A stretch of 64,000 nt of DNA, taken from positions 224,023-288,022 of the forward strand of contig NZ_BNCD01000009.1 in NCBI RefSeq assembly GCF_014656295.1, read 5' to 3'. Of the stretch, positions 63,101-64,000 are shown piece by piece; position 1 is the stretch's first letter; every line of letters starts with the position of its first letter. This DNA comes from Streptomyces sulfonofaciens. Its GTDB lineage: Bacteria; Actinomycetota; Actinomycetes; Streptomycetales; Streptomycetaceae. The position numbers were made by a program, and so were the translations under genes. The notes beneath the pieces were generated by a model. That model searched no databases. It worked only from the letters and a program-made list of their open reading frames with translations, and was not told the DNA's origin.

Positions 63101-63221
63101 CGGCGCCGACGGCCGGCGGCAGCCCGCACCGTCCGAAGGCCCACCGGCGCAGTGGCACGAGGCGGGCCCACCGGCAGCGACTCCGCCGAACACGCCCGTG
63201 ACGACCGAGTCGCGCGGCTGA
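42198..63221 (+). CDS. Giant (7007-residue) modular ESX-associated effector-like protein, 'lonely Cys' type
   Basis: One uninterrupted frame of 7007 codons. Approximate order: helical ESX-substrate-like N-terminus (1-255); Gly/Ser/Pro/Thr linker with tandem repeats (255-960); permuted papain-like module (964-1190; His1013, Cys1094); alpha/beta module copy 1 (1385-1892); Gly/Arg/Gln repeats (1895-1980); caspase-like module 1 (2040-2255; His2141, Cys2186); OTU-like module 1 (2465-2730; Cys2489, His2719); long beta-rich region (2790-4490); coiled coil (4495-4630); OTU-like modules 2 and 3, degenerate (4690-4890, 4970-5145); copy 2 (5165-5672); helical region (5710-5980); caspase-like modules 2 (dead) and 3 (His6514, Cys6572); Asp/Glu/Arg repeats; degenerate OTU-like module 4 (6755-6950). 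No signal peptide. No good SD precedes either ATG (42198 or 42207); coupling to the preceding stop is likely. Function unknown; a secreted polymorphic toxin or self-processing polyprotein fits best. Confidence 0.85.
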   Translation: MAIMASKKVNDLLFGLIGERLLQANEDLAFDSHKAFKQLAKNIRDLSDIVEQTLLGTSTALPPQVGRRYARSMKLFVQDGDTNHLKEFADQLDEIAEGRITTSMNIVESKRAVIAEAIRLLVELLIDAVIAIFSGGSSAGDAAVAKARSRVLILTIMDALLSRTHLMPTLSEAFEEAFMAFAVRLSMLIDAPHGARPKGFDWGQIALDGALGGLAALFHGGISKALDLDGIFKNIFKNDLKNNPFKDFPDDVGSKVDPPPGLGGKNSPDVGGRHSPGPDPSSSPGPDARHLPNSDGPGGPGPVGRNTPGGRARNTPGGRARNTPDAPGGGPKRTTLERVVGKSGSDARNFVAEGGSESLAEGVLGALTGNGFSFSWDSFLGGGISGKVEETLSAGAHGLGQWANRTFSFGNSPNPSAADGVGRGADGPGDGAAHGGAGTGGRAVPPGASAAEGHGAGAPGRSGTGGDAGTGDARSGGSGVRTTSVDEQDPGTVHTGRPDVSGADSTGTGAPHTDAPATHAPAADPAGSHAPGAGNTPRDGGGRPATVSADSAPHQPPRHLAAGDDGNDASHAAGNGSGSGANSSSGAGANSDSGAGANSDSGANSDSGSDQTHRTNQTEQPEQTPQARHTEQDEHTGSTGSTEHTGNAEHTGNAGNTGRTDGVNRPAEPDALPRHDGDDAPATDAPAPAQEGTPDDTPVPGGTSESFEQGPDTTSPTGPPVTPPAVPTSTPSPTPAPATTSAPPPSPVAASSPPTPTSTPTTTPTPVPSATSPAAGGERHHADAVGPEGTRPGPADRAGKGPERAPGSRGGIGPASGIVTTSTSGPFETTSGVPDADAGTAAPASDTQGGTADVGRSGPAADSRPTVESAPFVLGSGSADESGGSDAFEPAVDVLSESGEGTPGVGPDRPEVMSSGFDDDGDSLFGGPADGWAEHGDPGMGVSGFDDDDDDEGTTAGAPPAPDTLEEFVALVEPLRAHLMNTDDWYRQDIRLAVMARPGGSTFAEWRDGQVGHASVAILLPGRAEPVVIGFYPAVDKGYHSVPGGVMGEQDGLLLDPQVRILQTHAINADQLLHAFNYASRNFEASYDLLRNNCVVFVNEFTSAALGRNLVQLHVDAPDALIRALRGASDWRWADGTAPVTELNPDDKETLSLAELHLRMGVRGDAFARAMGWAGTRVALDHQRPLVNGTPTGVQQEQLDLLGSFTTLLAYEMNVRGEESAQALSRRLGESYGTLRTDAAALMEPDATTHPERLLDDLWRDQNGIPVPNLKSDDAIPTVFTPDDPDDVEVLFDADADEATEATEATDDGTTAPAHTPAPSAARTAMPPPAAPGTATTTGTDTGRNTDTDSPGPRGGSGPRDRQEVPPGPRSMLTDPLEPAFDALSEGGEERRGREVADSDLTEGMRRRLDAPAVVGATVRVRDLNGLRFARQAHWGPDTRVQVGALGLSHPDRAALVMRVRGLDDDLADALWKRLDDEPAAPVRVLVHPGYASGDQFGIAAALIADPNLHVVLVGGVQGKPDSSDAIAAFYQGSGIPASQVHRVTAGPGESAGAAARPVAGRILDTVDPRPTSRQRKDLVLGVSDGTKWVARNFTVGVRRAVRRAWGVDDTGFPPQNQEAVRTWLTAQGAEPSRQQDTLVLWSRFSGKKGDAHAEHDTSYEGIRQILTDLATRSTHHGEKPLVIIAGDAYADPTHRDKYRQIVHEARTHGLNVHDLTNFWKGDKNALHTWGGDDRIGQLKLYEYLHRHSRTTRHLGFRSGNLESLALIGHTVRYMEEPRSEGGDRMAQWHAATNSSRTPRGALATGYERIMVKEPPTRTGKVMTRLRAQAAQTPSADRATNPLPDFRRPAWLYGAPHRQPKPDKFFARVEKGFAPDDLRQITDYLLPPPAGTAAAGRPSQAGHGGRPVQTGQTGQTGRGGRPMHGGQSNRDGQTDRGGHTDRGARTDHAGQTARGGRTDHAGQTARGGRTDRGGRTDGGSVTQQQPRRWRGDGTEPITESGAPGRAGAAVDAVPPRPLPTVGSTTPAPAPTPTTGPPPVSRVVVRPVDGPGADEASVRTLDDRLVPDRMVRRYAVREGRGEDARLIGLGSHSAHDQAQRADRWPLVVSSAEYADYDDVRKGFVGPARTRDWDGDASHWFGHGTATRVKLAREDGTSDEVTGREFGRALQRWLDLGPRERPVVLYSCETGRPPEHGGLPVAQHVANVTGRVVHAPTTEAGTAKDGTGRVRPVLYLDENGARGAWSVFAPEPSGERLGELARAAGLHEGPGPVDPRAGLRTLQLVRTLRGTHGTHVEESAGYPDLLRGLAAVDALRWNGVDGAPAERHTDGRMTADLLRRVTRDTLGLGAAADPTPAQYAAVLAAADTARRADPGTPLARLAVPTDTARDHAPPASPATPGESDSTSVAPASEPLHEENAGQERTRVPEGNNGNSGNSGNSTAASTAEGAGKGPAERTPESAPAFETARRLAPAGGRPGLDVLDVAADGDCFFAAVLVGAARQHPGSPPRDTTVGDLRENAARWFAASQAKKDIDALGTDPLQTLVGDLGTPALRHVLGDPDLPPLSPDQQTRVADGVARQVEADRAAGRTTDREAVRARLTDQQHGDLLRGRLRFELSLGGPEAQRYWGRLLDTAYPRWAADGAAPTLAEISGASTADLVERAIRDVRLWNTPFFDHAVPAVAGYLDVNVVVAQDDPARDVALLPDADRTLYVHYNGRDHYSAVSVPARQGGRQAQPRDSAAASKPPTPARVRRVRFADDPPAEPKHDTGTPPGHPTDEAAEASEAAEAQDPFVRIETQLDLHRPPRLDRALLPPSVSGRPVVFSDGSRLPGYLTGEHGGDATDGSYGPSAVTLRGIDDVVDEIGGHFALDRSAEPLADLAQALHGTPRVFHGDGYESPPFVDAHGRVRVLRVATRPHGNWERFADVHGDPVRVDVGDRSQVTFGAVKSVSTTHRLAPSVAVGPPGGPAAYGRVGGAVGYQRAFEFGMQDQTHSRGETRRTDGSHVHLDDVHYDVWLSGAPSAVSRSGLPRPFFPGDPHLSFGVRGGLSVRIPDGETAREEPGRVPRTMELGPGSNYRLVHSEGFGSVARIRNWALRKVGAAPGTPAYAETAGFFTSENFQRMADRMAHGQVSSRQLVADDGTGTPMGAFVVDRVVPGRARLLTETSAAELRHFVQQTVKNERTLSKTYSQEVNAVIGPSFDLLGFFGHAANLRAAFGFLGRYRRSTTHGAVFGGSGARRIGGRAKQVPTALYLVDKTVYVRRTGDAEATPFTTWSLDRMTRTEARRLAGWDDGTAERGKSGNEPFAPVYLTDDDPAVLGMARPEAFTYGNGDLVRTGTDADRPRSVLESFTDQVIRAAADTYPGMIAPLEEFGDPSDPRWRNADHYRMALQNTLNVITALSEHSVAGNLEALVSTGLRIGLVVPGRFTRAYRWVWIDGRLTDRRYEGTQNDLILRGSAPGTERLDGLQQVARGTDVGFEASVALRDTEQDAAGAPKNIGTARLGPVWGRGRSSRSGYGPSVSHEAMSITAAGSQLHSYRVELSAQVGGYWRFRSLWRGIGSLGLLGTHFFVRSEPGTHLVGGDAGAPVVGRVVLAVPDEHTPDTDPHAAPRGRRRPRVRSERMDPEQAAALAAGRTRDASAGHGPDAFGDESPQTLSVGAHEELVNSVEEVLKDASGDSWHFTTIGAAPHDSAVRPFQPQYLAGGFDQTSGPAGSRITGLFGKGPYLNRLGALVHRTRVVDPVVVSKPVKVENDLTISASHDVSHAVTHTHTFTVSGTGSLAHSHPVGPSLSGSYGLLGGWGRSRGETRTVTRTSTSEMELDDEGHKVLVSADVQHDIVASVRTDGVLSPLHRLATFSRATAVGRRLTFAADWLGHLPEKAAHRLGLIQDRLGEVPRYTAQAWRLPRWLRENPFGSYPANPMDATQVLADFDEQLDGLDVDTASRERIHALVTPRALRALRDELAATGTSTRTRIGGWGWRSLRIGGRTAALRMELVAGEPTFSGLDHSVSLLDMRFATETVGDRLTRTRDRSLGANVGESVRTDEPVVSAAGPTYGESGSSSASSSAARSTSRMAMNWFGANEPHANFHTPYRLRLTLDLGGRTLAEAEGDVGRLREQLPISLAAPVPAQAGQDDPLGTPALDDPRPDVAVWRPGTVTRGTVDAWRSDGGARPPFELPANGYMVRRIVGLNGLRAAADLAVAQAYGADPVSTPEKPVPDGALRAAAGIATATAQGAVPPVPPGARLSGTALDEAVARARRTGLTRPGTAPALALHEGTSNSALTSFYRDTTTAEGYPVEGLSEDTLVGGADGGIRFYSRPDFSRAKLLSVAPDTVMESPTRHTAGSDTSVSRSGVQESVVGGQPALATDPAGSVLPQAAGTGVNTGETDGRSLGGSDTAWLNVKPKAGRSFLFAVPTDWLGVAEVHRHVKDSRAGTWLAEHLNPFGHVRQGPRAVEAGTTVLAWIREDVARDLGLISDDTFPPQVADAWSQVAKAGGAWTDADKAYWDHRRATAELRDRHAALRHARAAAKMRLERALGAGAATGRDGAEPRGTGSTAVPQDAALARRQLNEVTAELKDVRRALHTAYTAMRSELRRAEAEAADFHRVRAEADRLTRWHRLPAEPAEPGAPARRAGLTEPEPVVYRPLPPPPPQSGVEPLPRYTTGAPAAEAAHGTKDEAGPGGPGTLTSPSGLRYTLHDVPADGDAFYHALAEGLHRLGPAGPDRPAAGEGPKRQEAAGGLRDLLAARLGHPDNADLLAFTAPDTEDGFSPAELADAGVSFGADTPERREWDATGKLPLHARLPGGARARLAALSLARPGAADDGGGWDHGAADLLPALAARTFGVRLTVVRDDGGFQDFAPRAEAADALPHLVLHLKDRHYRLAVPEGTAPSRPPLPASRPARDAATTSGGTRDTEDTAGTQDTAGTEGTGEGTAAADTTAVPEDAPGRPAHREVPWRTGARDGWRVRADARGSVLTGPDGARYDLVPHTGDGNGFWPSLATALHPDRERDPVGLVRGARLPSTAALDRDATFTHDELRRAGVVLDAEQSERFRRDGGRIPSDVALRPAQERALLRTQLHTARRWDDTTARMAARLAADVHRATVTVVEEDGSAHTHTAPDAVAGRTATLYRRGSEYLLARPRPEPARVPADHLEPASGALGEGGEERRGREVADSDLTEGMRRRLDGPAVVGATVRVRDLKGLRFARQAHWGPDTRVQVGALGLSHPDRAALVMRVRGLDDDLADALWKRLDDERPARPRVLVQQGYATGDQFGIAAALIADPNLHVVVVAGLDVEKSKPGTARTIADFYLASGVPPAQVRLVEARGRRLEEVGQREAESILGRKLPGDFNDHRKVLLRINAGTKWVAGNFTVGVRRAVRKAWGVDDTGFPRQSQEAVGTWLAGQGAVPSPHQDTIVLWSRFSGKKGDAHAEHDTSYEGIRQILKDLATRSTHHGENPLVVIAGDAYADPAHRDKYQQIVQEARAQGLNVHNLTNFWKGDKDALRTWGGDDRIGQLKLYEYLHRHSRTTRHLGFRSGNLESLALIGHTVRYMEEPNSAGGDRMAQWHAATNSLRTPWGALATGYERILVAEPPTRTGKVMTRLRDQAARMSRADLARNPLPDFRRPAWLYGASHRQPKPAKFFGRVEKGFSPEDRRQIADYLLPPRARATTAPRTTTAPRTTTAPHDGPVRPGPAPADPVMPVAVHPADAPRRRSGTLVDDPFDADQARRWKIRKLTSAIGRMLSDPGVDAVRRQDEAARMAAEVGRLRRALLDTDLTAFLSGPDMDLEEGLDARQTRIRELRIALSGRGTDVPPSQDLLEELAVLHAEAAQIRAELRRREEEVPHSQRMVPSLADMRITRLLVSGGDPEKVLQEMWAENSDLSERSRRLAPAGPGGTGADDDGRDAVRLLVEHRGERAEEDLRVYHTLARRRGVWDRVDQTLALNLVMAERRAKQLGARDMLAARERIASTPATAGLYALPDAEAEPFLEAVHRHLAGGMSLVSHVALDGEANGGPLLTALTAGPDVPLGEVLASAAGAPPVAAPEERSLPAALVSTRYQRGGAAHPGGAVIRWKPAVRERTVHTFTADDVRAPADPGHGATLSSLYPLLAHGDSNAVRLALAEATGFAADRELRRRFAAGRPATDAHFGALIHGDLRWRDVQEVVLTHSDAASERQARLHKERLERFSRQHGLGLRVSLTRVPAARPADSGPGQDPSEPVSTALTADTGSGRGTVGRDYTPLLEREAGGLDGLVTHEVALAEERRSGYALTMSRAPWSAPGTPAPFLVKALGTPGGITVQLGDGTTTTLDPGEFADLLADDPDLRQAPPGTPVVLAVPFGGAHGLDLPRLVAARTGREVWSVSGPVEVVPAVGGKRLITRFRPADRAEPVGNWIVSRPGDLPRGDGAADGAAVVPGVIRAVDGDIVLDTDVVTHTITGPDHRSVGRASHTPAAQGEREASQQELHRRLGFLPAELVGGRLRTTSEQERDLPWAQDVAEGRTPYFFNAHADSAAVDLVTVVGGPKQSGGRSALRTVRVGGSEFGRYLRRRPSLARLAPGTPVVLMACSTGDGTADGTRPVAQLVADKTGRVVYAPTGPSNVDALVAPGQRKRTPGWERFEPRTRPAQGAVQDGRPGATAAHGAPAPGTHPPAGLVLTGPATEAPADPQPAVPGAEGAVPEREVGTGREADDVREAETVRKADPDREQDPDRAEDPDREQGPGQEEGPGQEEGPGQAEGALDAAVPAREGEAPYTVSGPSELTAPDGTVLDLSGAPGAGSGFVDALADALERDGGTVRGLSPEPGESPADALRRTLAAGLTEADAPDGPLPVDGVEVSIAALDAAGIALGAPERAQAELLGGRLPLAEAGLAPHRQLAVLLRSSHDRNDSVARAAASVAAGVLPIGLHLVDTRSGAVTRFPGADGQAPVVLATDGNGFRAALPRPGAAVPDVPDDVTPAGPRPDGADGRRQPAPSEGPPAQWHEAGPPAATPPNTPVTTESRG
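43111..43170 (+). repeat. 24-bp tandem repeat in linker of giant gene
   Basis: Two exact 24-nt units (43111-43134 and 43135-43158) and half a third encode RNTPGGRA. A second array of NSDSGAGA units of similar length lies at about 43936-44025. Confidence 0.85.
45086..45780 (+). other. Permuted papain-like (NlpC/P60- or LRAT-like) module of giant protein
   Basis: The stretch from TLEEFVALVEPLR to SDWRWADG shows GQVGHASVAILLPG with His1013 before LRNNCVVFVNEFTSAALG with Cys1094. His before Cys, with Cys in an NNCVxF helix start, is the order of circularly permuted NlpC/P60-like hydrolases and amidases. Both catalytic candidates are present. Assignment is by pattern only. Confidence 0.5.
46351..47870 (+). 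repeat. Alpha/beta module copy 1 (direct repeat with 57691-59213)
   Basis: Encodes EVADSDLTEGMRRRLD to DDLRQITDYLLPP, a Rossmann-like alternation (VRVLVHPGYASGDQFGIAAAL; KPLVIIAGDAYADP; HLGFRSGNLESLALIGHTVR). I do not recognise the family; a glycosyltransferase-like fold is possible. DNA near-identity to copy 2 at the ends and divergence in the middle. Confidence 0.85.
48031..48102 (+). repeat. 36-bp tandem repeat in Gly/Arg/Gln linker of giant gene
   Basis: Two 36-nt units, 48031-48066 and 48067-48102, differ at two positions and encode RTDHAGQTARGG. They lie in a longer degenerate run of GGRTDRGG-type units (47905-48135). Confidence 0.85.
48310..48960 (+). other. Caspase-like module 1 of giant protein (His/Cys present)
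   Basis: DASHWFGHGTATRVKL supplies His2141 and RPVVLYSCETGRPPEHGG supplies Cys2186, followed by AQHVANVTGRVVHAPT. A His in (F/N)xHG followed ~45-60 residues later by a strand-end Cys is the caspase/CHAT/C80 dyad arrangement. The same layout recurs at the protein's C-terminal end. Confidence 0.6.
49590..50380 (+). other. OTU-like cysteine protease module 1 of giant protein (intact dyad)
   Basis: VLDVAADGDCFFAAVLVGA gives the OTU Asp-Gly-Asp-Cys-Phe motif (Cys2489); VGDLRENAARWF is the next conserved helix; LWNTPFFDHAVPAVAGYLDVNVVV and LYVHYNGRDHYSAV give the central strands and catalytic His2719. OTU enzymes cleave ubiquitin-like or other isopeptide linkages; in bacteria they are effectors or self-processing modules. 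Confidence 0.72.
56262..57640 (+). other. Two degenerate OTU-like modules (2 and 3) of giant protein
   Basis: Module 2 reads DVPADGDAFYHALAEGL (Ala4708 at the Cys position) and keeps HLKDRHYRLAV (His4883). Module 3 reads HTGDGNGFWPSLATAL (Gly4998 at the Cys position) and RRGSEYLLA where His is replaced by Glu. Both share the core ELxxAGVxxxA...VxLTVVxDDG, so they are related to each other and to module 4. Confidence 0.6.
57691..59213 (+). repeat. Alpha/beta module copy 2 (direct repeat with 46351-47870)
   Basis: Same module as copy 1, offset 11340 nt at the left end and 11343 nt later, so one codon of indel. I count six mismatches in the first ~280 nt (46351-46630 versus 57691-57970), then strong divergence around the putative ligand loop, then high similarity again from about 58460. 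Confidence 0.85.
60925..62060 (+). other. Caspase-like modules 2 (degenerate) and 3 (His/Cys present) of giant protein
   Basis: Module 2 has TPVVLAVPFGGAHGLDLPRL with Pro6344 at the Cys position and no matching His. Module 3 has RTPYFFNAHADSAAVDLVTV (His6514) and TPVVLMACSTGDGTADGT (Cys6572), then QLVADKTGRVVYAPT, closely parallel to module 1 (HVANVTGRVVHAPT). Confidence 0.6.
62460..63045 (+). other. Degenerate OTU-like module 4 of giant protein
   Basis: SELTAPDGTVLDLSGAPG then GAGSGFVDALADAL aligns with LTGPDGARYDLVPHTG and DGNGFWPSLATAL of module 3; Gly6785 is at the Cys position and no His follows. It keeps ALDAAGIALGAPERAQAELLGGRLPLA and IGLHLVDTRSG. Confidence 0.5.
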
Positions 63222-63245
63222 GTCGCGAGGAAGGAAGGACAGGTC

Positions 63246-64000
63246 GTGAACGGCCAGAGAACGGAAGCGGCCCCCGAACGGGATCCGCGTCGGCCCCCTC
63301 GGTCCCCGGGCCCCGACGGCACCGGAGCCGGTGCGGGCTCCCGGGACGCGGAGACCGGGGCGGCGCCAGGGGGTGCCGGAGCCGGTGCGCGGGAGGACCT
63401 CGGCGGGTGGGCGGCACGGCTGCGCGCGGTGCCCGTCGGCCCGGACGCCGTGCGCCCGGTGCCCGACAGCGCCGGACTCCCGGAGGCGACCGACGAGGTC
63501 CGCGAGGCGGCCCGGCTGCTCCCCGACCACTGGCTGGGCGTCGTCGACCCCATGTGGGACGACACCCAGGACCCCCCGGCGTGGGCGATCGTGGGGCAGT
63601 GGCGGTCCGACGCCGACGGCGAGGTGGTGGAGTGGGCCGACAACCCCGACCACCGCCCCTCGCCCGCGATACTCGGCTGGGAGGAACCCGAGGACGCCCT
63701 CGACGCGGCGGTCCAACTGGCGGCCACCGGATACGGTCCCGCCGGTGAGGTCGCGCGGGTGCTCGCCTCGGCCGAGGTCTCGGTGCTGGTGGACGCGTCC
63801 GGCGCGCCCGTCACGGCATCGGCCCCGGACGGCACGGCGGTGGTGCCGGTCTTCAGCTCGCACCCGCATGTGAGGAAGATGGGTGCCTTGCGGCACCGGG
63901 TGGTCACGGCCTCGGAGCTGGTCGCACAGATCCCCGAAGGGCACCGGTTGTATCTTAATCCGGCGGGGCCGGTGGGGTTCGTCGTGGACCACGGTGCGCT
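63246..64000 (+). CDS. ESX-associated protein with SseB-like C-terminus (3' end outside window)
   Basis: At least 251 residues. A Gly/Ala/Arg/Pro-rich opening (~1-55) is followed by a YrhB/immunity-like segment (EVREAARLLPDHWLGVVDPMW; WAIVGQWRSDADGEVVEW; AAVQLAATGYGPAGEVARVL) and an SseB-like domain (AVVPVFSSHPHVRKMG; VVTASELVAQIPEGHRLYLNPAGPVGFVV). SseB-type domains are found in chaperone or secretion-associated proteins of effectors. GTG start with GGAAGGA about six bases upstream, 24 bases after the giant gene stop, so co-transcribed. A chaperone or immunity role toward the giant protein is the natural inference. Confidence 0.75.
   Translation, partial: MNGQRTEAAPERDPRRPPRSPGPDGTGAGAGSRDAETGAAPGGAGAGAREDLGGWAARLRAVPVGPDAVRPVPDSAGLPEATDEVREAARLLPDHWLGVVDPMWDDTQDPPAWAIVGQWRSDADGEVVEWADNPDHRPSPAILGWEEPEDALDAAVQLAATGYGPAGEVARVLASAEVSVLVDASGAPVTASAPDGTAVVPVFSSHPHVRKMGALRHRVVTASELVAQIPEGHRLYLNPAGPVGFVVDHGA

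Noticed and set aside
42198..63221. Giant gene as a modular polyketide or peptide synthetase
   Set aside because: No ketosynthase, acyltransferase, adenylation, condensation or carrier-protein motifs are present.

Overview
The window comes from the chromosome of a very high-GC actinomycete, almost certainly a Streptomyces or close relative. The evidence is G/C at nearly every third codon position, GTG/TTG starts behind purine-rich Shine-Dalgarno (SD) sites, a HAMP-repeat kinase beside a SpoIIE-type phosphatase, and a Streptomyces-style ESX (type VII) secretion locus. I see no rRNA, tRNA, insertion sequence, integrase or CRISPR array.

Layout. (1) 1-5582 holds signalling and secreted-protein genes: the 5' part of a HAMP-repeat sensor kinase (minus) divergent from an ATPase-GAF-PP2C phosphatase (plus) across a 16-bp palindrome, then a small secreted I36-like inhibitor with a strong terminator and a winged-helix regulator. 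(2) 5663-20548 is a nitrogen-compound uptake and catabolism island. A Tat-exported AbgB-like amidohydrolase faces a compact nine-gene minus-strand operon (IclR regulator, four-gene OpuC-type ABC importer, ornithine-cyclodeaminase-like dehydrogenase, histidine-ammonia-lyase-like protein, DUF985 cupin, SDR). On the plus strand follow an ArgE/DapE-like peptidase, an NtaA-type flavin monooxygenase and a tandem DUF427 protein. The lyase-like protein has Ser-Ala-Gly where MIO lyases have Ala-Ser-Gly, so the operon may import and break down a quaternary-amine amino acid rather than histidine. This is inference. (3) 20650-24433 holds a LysR regulator and a 947-residue SUKH/discoidin-like protein. (4) 24686 to the window end is an ESX locus: a beta-helix plus double AAA protein, mycosin MycP, EccC, EccD, EccB, two Esx/WXG100-like proteins, a small ESX-associated protein, a 1010-residue AAWKG-type protein, a YbaB-like protein, a third WXG-like protein, one uninterrupted 7007-codon gene, and the start of an SseB-like ESX-associated gene. 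I do not see EccE.

The 7007-residue protein is the main discovery candidate. It has an ESX-substrate-like helical N-terminus, long low-complexity linkers and a series of enzyme-like modules: one permuted papain-like fold, one intact and three degenerate OTU-like modules, two intact and one degenerate caspase-like ('lonely Cys') modules, and a roughly 510-residue alpha/beta module present twice as a 1.5-kb direct repeat. The downstream SseB-like gene and the upstream SUKH protein are possible chaperone or immunity partners.
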